Shown here in pieces: positions 1 to 5,699 of a stretch of DNA of 10,383 nt (positions are counted from its first letter, which is position 1; every line of letters starts with the position of its first letter). Below the pieces are notes generated by a model. The model worked only from the letters and a program-made list of their open reading frames with translations, was not told where the DNA came from and did not search any database. The stretch spans positions 1 through 10,383 of the forward strand of contig JBBSDW010000117.1 of the NCBI GenBank assembly GCA_038240295.1. The letters are read 5' to 3'. Source of the stretch: JABDDM01 sp038240295 (GTDB taxonomy: Bacteria; Bacteroidota; Ignavibacteria; Palsa-1295). Position numbers and translations under genes: made by a program.

Positions 1-2088
1 ATCAACAACTTGCGCTCGAACGGTACAGCAGCATTCACCGACACCTCGATCACCTTCAACGGTGCTCGCTTGCAGAATGTTGGTGCGCCGACCTCAGCCA
101 CAGACGCAGTCAATCGTGGCTATCTCGATAGCACACGCGCACTGACCGGCGCTGGTCGCTTCACAACCCTGACCTCTTCGGGTAATTCAACGATCGGTGA
201 CAGCACCGGCGCGTTGCTTAACCGATTCGGTGTTGGCGGCAATGCTCCTGCAGTCATGAATACGATCGGTAGCAATGGCCTCGGTAGCATCAACGTTTTC
301 AACGGACAGGATACACTCAACGGACAGGTAACTGCGAACAAGGGTTTACGTGTGACCAATAGCACGGTTAATTATAACAATCCAGGACCTGAGGTCAATA
401 GTATCTACGCAACATCGTATGCCACTGGCGGTGCTAACCGCGCCACGGGTGTCGTTGCCGAAGCATCTTCTGATGGGACGAATGGAACGCGGCCAGGTGT
501 AACCGGTGTCCTTGGCGATGCCAAGTGGACTGGTGGTCCCAACGTTGCCACGCAGATCGTCGGCGTTGTTGGTAAAGCAGAGCCGAACCGTGGCGTAACG
601 GCCCTCGGAATCATCGGGCAGGCAAATAGCGCAAACCTTCTCGGCAACACTGGCGTGCTTGGTTTTGCTGACAGCTCGTCGCTGAGCAACATCGGTGTGA
701 CGGGTACGTCGCATGCGACCGTTGCACAGTTGGCTACGCTTGCCGCAACCGCAACGAATGCAGGTGTGTACGCTTATAACCCTGCGCTGACGAACACAAA
801 CAGCTACGCGCTTCAGACCAACGGTCAGAACCGCGAGATGAACACAGCCGCAACTGGTGCTGAGGTCAATGCGAACTACACGACGTCGATCTCGACTGGT
901 GCAGCGACGCGTGCCACAGCGATTGTTGCGGAAGCAACATCGAACGCTACCGGACAGACCAGACCTTCTGCGAATGCCATCCTTGGTGTTGCGAAATGGT
1001 CAGGTGCGACAAACGCGACCGACAATATCGTTGGTGTCGTTGGTAAGTCGGAGCCGAACAGCGGAATCACGGCTCTGGGAGTTGTTGGACAGGCGAACAG
1101 CGCGAACGCACTCGGCAATACCGGTGTGCTTGGATTCGCCGATAGCTCATCCTTCAGCAACGTTGGTGTGACGGGTACTTCACATGCATCGTCTGCACAG
1201 ATCGCCGCACTTGCGGGGGCGCTGACAAACGCTGGTGTATTTGCATACAACCCTGCGCTTACGAACACAAACAGCTATGCGCTTCAGACCAACGGTCAGA
1301 ACCGCGAGATGAACACTGCGTCAACCGGTGCTGAGGTCAACGCGAACTACACGACGTCGATCTCGACTGGTGCAGCTACACGCGCCACAGGCATCGTATC
1401 GGAGGCAACCTCGAACGCTACCGGCCAGACGCGCCCATCGGCAAATGCCATCCTTGGTGTTGCGAAATGGTCAGGTGCGACGAACGCGACCGACAATATC
1501 GTGGGTGTCGTTGGTAAGGCAGAGCCGAACAGCGGAATCACGGCTCTGGGAGTTGTTGGACAGGCGAACAGCGCGAACCTGGTTGGTAACACCGGTGTCC
1601 TTGGATTCGCTGACAGCTCATCCTTCAGCAACGTTGGTGTGACCGGCGCTTCGCATGCATCGCTTGCGCAACTCGCAGCACTCGCAGGAGTCTCGACGAA
1701 TGCAGGTGTCTATGCATACAATCCGACAACGACGGGATCGGCACTCTCTGCAAACGCACCACAAGGAGCGACACCAGCATTGAGCGGCATTGCAGTCGAC
1801 GTGATGGGTGGTTCGGTTCGCTCTTCTGCCACAGGCAGCGCAGTACCGGCAACCATCTCGAATCGCTTCGCAGATGTCGTTGCACTTCCTGCCGGCTCTA
1901 CAGTTACGATCAACAACTCACTGGTGACCAGCACAAGCACGATCATACTCACGTATGAAACGACGGGCGTAGGCGCAGCGGGCGAGAATGTCATCACGCT
2001 GAAGGGAGTTGGCAGTTTCACGGTGACTCGTAAAGGCGCGGCATGGGTCGCAGGCGACATGCTTGATTATATCATCATCAACCATTGA
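1..2088 (+). CDS. Fibre-like surface/secreted protein with three 157-aa tandem repeats (5' partial)
   Basis: The reading frame is open from the first base, so the N-terminus, including any signal peptide, lies outside the window; the TTG at 10 is unlikely to be the true start. Residue numbers here count that TTG as 1. Near the left edge (residues about 21-40) is LQNVGAPTSATDAVNRGYLD, the pattern often seen in phage tail fibres and trimeric bacterial fibres just before the shaft. A GN-STIGD stretch follows (58-64), then three repeats of exactly 157 residues (121-277, 278-434, 435 to about 572). Each repeat carries spaced GVxG motifs (GVVGKAEPN, GVVGQANSAN, GVLGFADSSS, GVTG), suggesting stacked beta turns in a beta-solenoid or trimeric shaft. 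The last 75 or so residues are Ser/Thr/Val-rich and end in DYIIINH, resembling a beta-sandwich cap. Composition is rich in A, G, N, S and T with no cysteine. A terminator follows. Exact role (adhesin, spore- or phage-like fibre) is not determinable; family assignment is inference. Confidence 0.85.
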   Translation: MNNLRSNGTAAFTDTSITFNGARLQNVGAPTSATDAVNRGYLDSTRALTGAGRFTTLTSSGNSTIGDSTGALLNRFGVGGNAPAVMNTIGSNGLGSINVFNGQDTLNGQVTANKGLRVTNSTVNYNNPGPEVNSIYATSYATGGANRATGVVAEASSDGTNGTRPGVTGVLGDAKWTGGPNVATQIVGVVGKAEPNRGVTALGIIGQANSANLLGNTGVLGFADSSSLSNIGVTGTSHATVAQLATLAATATNAGVYAYNPALTNTNSYALQTNGQNREMNTAATGAEVNANYTTSISTGAATRATAIVAEATSNATGQTRPSANAILGVAKWSGATNATDNIVGVVGKSEPNSGITALGVVGQANSANALGNTGVLGFADSSSFSNVGVTGTSHASSAQIAALAGALTNAGVFAYNPALTNTNSYALQTNGQNREMNTASTGAEVNANYTTSISTGAATRATGIVSEATSNATGQTRPSANAILGVAKWSGATNATDNIVGVVGKAEPNSGITALGVVGQANSANLVGNTGVLGFADSSSFSNVGVTGASHASLAQLAALAGVSTNAGVYAYNPTTTGSALSANAPQGATPALSGIAVDVMGGSVRSSATGSAVPATISNRFADVVALPAGSTVTINNSLVTSTSTIILTYETTGVGAAGENVITLKGVGSFTVTRKGAAWVAGDMLDYIIINH
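370..1725 (+). repeat. Three in-frame 471-bp tandem repeats inside the fibre-like gene
   Basis: Unit 1 spans 370-840, unit 2 841-1311, and unit 3 1312 to about 1725, where the match stops after AYNP. The period is 471 bases, exactly 157 codons. Units 2 and 3 are nearly identical over long blocks at the DNA level, including third codon positions: for example the blocks starting at 859 and 1330, at 974 and 1445, and at 1052 and 1523. The junction segment encoding NTNSYALQTNGQNREMNT is almost the same base for base at 787-843 and 1258-1314. Unit 1 is more diverged. This pattern indicates recent duplication or gene conversion of units 2 and 3. Confidence 0.93.
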
Positions 2089-2147
2089 TGCATCAAGCCC
2101 AAAACGTATTATAAATTATCATTTTTAACACGTCAGAGAGAGTTCAC

Positions 2148-2175
2148 AACCCCGGTCATCGCGACCGGGGTTTTT
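2148..2175 (+). terminator. Intrinsic terminator after the fibre-like gene
   Basis: A perfect 10-bp stem (AACCCCGGTC at 2148-2157 with GACCGGGGTT at 2163-2172) closes a 5-base loop, ATCGC, and runs into TTTTT at 2171-2175. It lies 59 bases past the stop codon of the fibre-like gene and points in its direction. The A residues at the foot of the stem also make weak termination from the other strand possible. Confidence 0.93.
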
Positions 2176-2752
2176 ATTGCGAAAGTTTGGGTGAAGTCGG
2201 GTGCGTGATGTGATGGAGATAGAGGTGCGAATGCTACCGTCGTCTGAGCAACGTCCAGCAGGGTGCTTAGTGCACTAAACTCGCGCATGGCGAAAATCCC
2301 CGAATATGGGCTTAGGGTTAGAGGACGGGATGGAGGCTCTTTATTTTCGCGGCAACACGGGGGCTCAGTCCTTCTGTCTCAGTCCTTATCGTAAGGCCAG
2401 ACCAACTCATCGGTTATCACCGAGGCCTGGCGATCGAAGATCGAAACACTTCTTAGTTCGGAATGAAGTGCGATCCAAGAGACGAAGTTTGTATAACTTG
2501 GAGATTGTTTCGATGCAGTAAATTCCTCAAAGAGTCTCGGAAGCTCCCAACTGGCGCGATCCTTCGATTGAAAGTACGTTTTCCTGCCCGTGCTGCTGGT
2601 AAGCTGATGCAGGAAAAGAACATCGGTCGTGGAGCGCATTTGATGAAGCTAAGTGTCGTAGGACGCATCAAGTGCAAGAACTGCTCCACCGGCTGTGAAC
2701 TTCCGAACCAATCAACTGTTTGAGAAAGCCATTAGCAGCCATAGCATTTCAA
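2176..2752. other. 577-bp gap without a convincing gene; several inverted repeats
   Basis: No open frame here resembles a known protein. The longest candidates are short (71-86 codons), overlap each other on both strands and have no consistent codon bias. The most protein-like is on the minus strand at 2379-2639 (86 codons; it contains SWELPRLFEEF and ends LVWPYDKD), which could be a decayed gene fragment. Non-coding structure is more evident: a 12-base perfect palindrome TTAGTGCACTAA at 2267-2278, an 8-bp inverted repeat GCGAAAAT/ATTTTCGC at 2290-2297 and 2343-2350, a 10-base direct repeat CTCAGTCCTT at 2364 and 2378, and the hairpins at 2579-2692 described separately. No tRNA cloverleaf, rRNA, or insertion-sequence ends were seen. 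Confidence 0.6.
2579..2692 (+). other. Candidate structured RNA or leader upstream of hldD
   Basis: Two consecutive inverted repeats lie 61-174 bases before the hldD start. Hairpin I pairs TTTTCCTGC (2579-2587) perfectly with GCAGGAAAA (2609-2617) around a 21-base loop. Hairpin II is a two-part helix. GTGGAGC (2629-2635) pairs perfectly with GCTCCAC (2683-2689), and immediately inside it GCATTTGATG (2636-2645) pairs with CATCAAGTGC (2666-2675) with a single G-T wobble. The right side has a 7-base bulge (2676-2682) and the tip is a 20-base loop. No U-run follows either hairpin on the plus strand, so they are not simple terminators. A cis-regulatory leader or small RNA is inference; the strand is assigned only because hldD follows. 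I do not recognise a known RNA family. Confidence 0.3.
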
Positions 2753-3721
2753 ATGATCATAGTAACAGGTGGTGCAGGGTTTATTGGCAGCGTGATCCTC
2801 AAAGGATTGAACGATCGCGGCCGGAATGATATCCTTGTCGTCGATTCAGCCGAGAACGCTATGAGTCCGAATCTGCAGGGAAAGCACTATCTCCGCTTTA
2901 TCGATAAGGAGGTATTCCTCTCCATGTTGGATGGTGAGCTTCCTGCCGATGAGGTTGAAACAGTCATCCACATGGGCGCCTGCACATCGACCACGGAACG
3001 GGATGTTGCGTATTTAACGAAGAACAACGTCGAATATAGCCAGCGCCTCGCAACCTGGTGTTTCGATCACAACAAGCAATTCATCTACGCTTCGAGCGCC
3101 GCAACCTATGGCAACGGGGCCCTTGGCTTTAGCGATGCCAATGAAAGCGCCGAGGAATACAAGCCGCTCAATCCCTACGGCGAATCGAAGAAGCAATTCG
3201 ATATCTGGCTCATCAGCAATGGCTTCGATAAGAACTGTACCGGCTTCAAATTCTTCAATGTGTTCGGACCGAACGAATATCACAAAGGCGATATGGCAAG
3301 CCTTGTCTTCAAGGCGTACAACCAGATCAAAACGGATGGCGCGCTCAGGCTATTCAAGTCCTACGATCCGAGATATGAAGATGGCGAGTTCGTCCGCGAT
3401 TTTATTTACGTGAAGGACTCTCTCGATGTGATCCTGTGGGCTTTCGATCATAAGGAAGTAACCGGAATTTATAACCTCGGAACGGGCCGCGCTCGCTCAT
3501 GGAATGATCTCGCCAAAGCGCTTTTCTCGGCATTGAACAAACCGGTGAATATCAAATACATCGATATGCCCGAGTCGATCCGCGATGCCTATCAGTACTT
3601 CACCGAGGCCGACATGACCAAACTCGAGCACGCAGGTTACAAAAAGCCGTTTACTTCACTCGAGGCATCCGTCAAGGATTATGTGGATGCGTATCTGACA
3701 AAACCGAATCCTTACTACTGA
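2753..3721 (+). CDS. hldD: ADP-L-glycero-D-manno-heptose 6-epimerase
   Basis: HldD (RfaD) converts ADP-D-glycero- to ADP-L-glycero-beta-D-manno-heptose, the last step in making the heptose donor for the LPS inner core, in the cytoplasm. The 322-aa product is a complete short-chain dehydrogenase/epimerase. It has the Rossmann TGGAGFIGS motif (5-13), the family-typical HMGACTSTTE (73-82), ASSAATYG (113-120), the catalytic Y142-x3-K146 pair (PYGESK), FNVFGPNEYHKGDMAS (168-183, with K178 at the position of the second catalytic lysine of E. coli HldD), RDFIYVKD (215-222) and NLGTGRARSW (241-250). The ATG at 2753 is chosen because family members begin MIIVTGGAGFIGS; an upstream in-frame TTG at 2720 would add 11 unrelated residues. 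No clear Shine-Dalgarno is visible. A small gene follows 25 bases later. No other LPS-core gene is in the window. Confidence 0.95.
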   Translation: MIIVTGGAGFIGSVILKGLNDRGRNDILVVDSAENAMSPNLQGKHYLRFIDKEVFLSMLDGELPADEVETVIHMGACTSTTERDVAYLTKNNVEYSQRLATWCFDHNKQFIYASSAATYGNGALGFSDANESAEEYKPLNPYGESKKQFDIWLISNGFDKNCTGFKFFNVFGPNEYHKGDMASLVFKAYNQIKTDGALRLFKSYDPRYEDGEFVRDFIYVKDSLDVILWAFDHKEVTGIYNLGTGRARSWNDLAKALFSALNKPVNIKYIDMPESIRDAYQYFTEADMTKLEHAGYKKPFTSLEASVKDYVDAYLTKPNPYY

Positions 3722-3746
3722 ACTCAACCACAGCTCGCAAAGCATT

Positions 3747-4112
3747 ATGCAAATCGACGAAGTATATCGCATCGCCTTTGAAGCCTTTACGAACGCGCTC
3801 GATCAAAAGTTGACGACGAGCGAAATGACTGTCACGATCGCACCCAAGTTTCGTCGTGGAACATTGGTGCTCAAGCCGGAAGACAGTGCGCAGCAGCCGA
3901 AGGAAATAGATCTTGAGGTGTTTTTCAAAAAGATAGTAGCCGTGCGCAACAACCTGCGTGTTCTCGAGCAGAAGATCAACGCGTCAAAACTCAGCGAAGC
4001 AGAAAAACTCGAACTCGACGGCTATATCACAAAATCGTATGGGAGCCTGACCTCATTCAACGTGCTCTTTCATGATGCCGAGGATCGATTCGTCGGGCAA
4101 AAGGGGGATTAG
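3747..4112 (+). CDS. Conserved-looking small protein of unknown function
   Basis: This 121-aa cytoplasmic-type protein has no signal peptide, membrane segment or cysteine. Residues 1-22 look helical (DEVYRIAFEAFTNALDQKL). A probable beta hairpin follows (EMTVTIAPKFRRGTLVLKP, 26-44), then a polar linker. The rest is mainly helical: a stretch with FFKKIVAVRNNLRVLEQKI (59-77) and a second one containing YITKSYGSLTSFNVLF (93-108). The regular amphipathic pattern and the gene-like codon use make it a real gene. It starts 25 bases after the hldD stop in the same direction, so co-transcription is likely, but that does not by itself imply a role in heptose metabolism. I do not recognise the family. 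The downstream neighbour is convergent. Confidence 0.82.
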   Translation: MQIDEVYRIAFEAFTNALDQKLTTSEMTVTIAPKFRRGTLVLKPEDSAQQPKEIDLEVFFKKIVAVRNNLRVLEQKINASKLSEAEKLELDGYITKSYGSLTSFNVLFHDAEDRFVGQKGD

Positions 4113-4133
4113 GTGTCGGGTGTCGGGTATCAG
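4113..4133. repeat. Short heptamer tandem repeat between convergent genes
   Basis: Two perfect GTGTCGG heptamers (4113-4119, 4120-4126) are followed by a diverged copy GTATCAG (4127-4133), directly after the stop codon at 4110-4112. The remaining bases to 4147 hold no hairpin or U-run, so no terminator is visible for either convergent gene. Confidence 0.5.
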
Positions 4134-4147
4134 GCGTTGGTGTTGTC

Positions 4148-5086
4148 TTAATCGAGACTTGTTGCTGCTATGGCGGTTTCCGTTAATGGGGGTTTGCGAT
4201 CGATCAGGGTTAAGCGGATCCCGATGATGACTCCGACTGCTCCGGCGATCGCGTAGAAGCTTAGATGCTCATTGAGGAGCAGCCAGCCTGTCAGTATCGC
4301 GATCACGGGCGTGATCAGCGAAACATACGACATGACAATTGCTTCATTGGTGCGGAGCAAGTGGTAGTAGATTACGAAAGTCACGACGGTCCCAAAGGTC
4401 GCAAGATAGCTGATCGTCCATAGATGCGTAAAGGTCAGGTGAACGTTCGAAAGGTCATTCGTCAATAGTGCGAGCGCAGTCAGAACGACCATCGCGATCG
4501 AGATCGATATGGCGTTCAACGCAAGCGGTTCGATCCCCTTTGCATCGCGCTTTGTCACGACAAGACTGATCGCACTCACGAACGGCGAACCGAGCATCAG
4601 GCACATTGCCCCAATGCGAGCATTACTGCCAATCGTGATACCGGGTAAAAAGATCAGCAGCAATCCGAAAAATCCGAGGATCACGCCAAGCACCTTCTGA
4701 TACGAAGGCCTCTCTCCGCGATGCATTAATTGTGTCATGACGATTGTCCAGAGCGGCATCGTACCGAAGATCACCGCCTCGAGTCCGGAAGGAACATACT
4801 GCGATGTCCAATAGACGATCGTATACGAACCGGCCGCACCGAGCGTCCCATTGATGATCGCGGCCCTCCACTCGATCTTGCCGCTTGGCATCTTTACTTT
4901 TCGAATCCACACAAGCGCCCAGAGAATGGCTGCAGCGATGATGAACCTGAGCGAGGCTCCAAGAAACGGGTCGAGTCTCGCGTCTTCACCAATCCGGATC
5001 ACCGTCCAGGTCGATCCCCAGATAAGACAGATGACCGTGTAGAAAAATAAAAAGGGTCCGCGACCTTGGGTTCTCTTCAATGACAT
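4148..5086 (-). CDS. EamA/DMT-family permease (probable small-metabolite exporter)
   Basis: The 312-aa product is an integral inner-membrane protein with about ten hydrophobic helices in two homologous halves, the layout of the drug/metabolite transporter superfamily (EamA domain twice). The first half has the characteristic LIWGSTWTVIRIG (21-33) in helix 1 and LGASLRFIIAAAILWALVW (42-60) in helix 2. Half one ends near LGVILGFFGLLLIFLPG (133-149). The second half ends with SYVSLITPVIAILTGWLLLNEHLS (253-276) and a final helix to about 295. Such proteins export amino acids, purines, or other small metabolites; the substrate cannot be read from sequence. I chose the ATG at 5086 because the alternative 11 codons upstream (5119) adds basic residues not typical of the family and would leave only 44 bases to the divergent gene; 5119 remains possible. 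It is convergent with the hldD pair and divergent from the DUF2231 gene. Confidence 0.9.
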   Translation of the reverse strand: MSLKRTQGRGPFLFFYTVICLIWGSTWTVIRIGEDARLDPFLGASLRFIIAAAILWALVWIRKVKMPSGKIEWRAAIINGTLGAAGSYTIVYWTSQYVPSGLEAVIFGTMPLWTIVMTQLMHRGERPSYQKVLGVILGFFGLLLIFLPGITIGSNARIGAMCLMLGSPFVSAISLVVTKRDAKGIEPLALNAISISIAMVVLTALALLTNDLSNVHLTFTHLWTISYLATFGTVVTFVIYYHLLRTNEAIVMSYVSLITPVIAILTGWLLLNEHLSFYAIAGAVGVIIGIRLTLIDRKPPLTETAIAATSLD

Positions 5087-5163
5087 AGGCCGATCCAACA
5101 AGCATCGCCTATGCTTCATTCATTGCGTAGTTTTGCCTGTCATACGTTTACCTAACATCACGC

Positions 5164-5691
5164 ATGGGCCCAGCAGACCTTCATACTATCGTCGACCACT
5201 TTACGATCGCCTTGATCAATCTTGGGATCATCTTCGAGATCACTGGGGTGATGTTCAAGAATGACGGGATGAAGCGCTTCAGCTGGCATTGCCTTCGGCT
5301 CGGGCTCGCCTTGTCCGTCGTCTCCATCCTTACCGGTTTCCTTACCGCTTCGAATGTTTTTATCTCTGCGGATGTCGAACCGCTCAATAACTATCACAAG
5401 ATCCTGAGCTACGTCGTCGTTGCCGTGCTTGCGCTTGCGGTATTGCTCCGCTCCGCAAAACATGCTCAATATGATGACGTTGTGCGCGGGGCAGGAATTC
5501 GTGGCGCGTATCTCGCACTGGTTGTCATTGTCTTTTTCCTAACCGGCGTGACTGGCTTTCTGGGGACGCATATGGTTTATAACTATGGGGTGAATGTGAA
5601 GCCGTACGAGCGTATTCTCGAGTCGCTGCCTCCGCCGGTGCAGCACCCTATCTCGCCGATGGGTGCCGGAGATACTACGCTGCTCCGCTAA
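5164..5691 (+). CDS. DUF2231-type four-helix membrane protein
   Basis: The 175-aa product opens with LHTIVDHFTIAL (6-17), matching the HPxxVHFPIAL-like start of DUF2231 proteins. It has four hydrophobic helices (about 13-31, 43-62, 80-96, 114-134), a TGF at 57-59, a histidine in NNYHKI (75-80), and a closing TGVTGFLGTHMVYNYGVNV (127-145), again typical of the family. The C-terminal 30 residues are Pro-rich and polar. DUF2231 proteins are uncharacterised inner-membrane proteins, and the conserved histidines invite comparison with redox or haem-binding membrane proteins, but that is speculation. It is only 8 bases upstream of the GT-C gene, so the two are probably co-transcribed; the promoter should lie in the 77-base divergent gap with the EamA gene, where no strong promoter is evident. 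Confidence 0.85.
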   Translation: MGPADLHTIVDHFTIALINLGIIFEITGVMFKNDGMKRFSWHCLRLGLALSVVSILTGFLTASNVFISADVEPLNNYHKILSYVVVAVLALAVLLRSAKHAQYDDVVRGAGIRGAYLALVVIVFFLTGVTGFLGTHMVYNYGVNVKPYERILESLPPPVQHPISPMGAGDTTLLR

Positions 5692-5699
5692 CTTCCGAC

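Noticed and set aside
857..1642. Two similar 104-codon plus-strand frames (857-1171 and 1328-1642) and matching minus-strand frames
   Set aside because: They lie inside the repeat region of the fibre-like gene in other frames and resemble each other only because the 471-bp units do; their products are Arg-rich low-complexity shadows.
2718..2749. Bacteroidota-style promoter (TTTG, 19-base gap, TAnnTTTG-like TAGCATTT) before hldD
   Set aside because: The -7 element matches poorly and would give a nearly leaderless transcript; not enough to list as a feature.
2720..2752. Earlier TTG start for hldD at 2720
   Set aside because: It adds 11 residues before the canonical MIIVTGGAGFIGS start of the family; the ATG at 2753 is the better choice.
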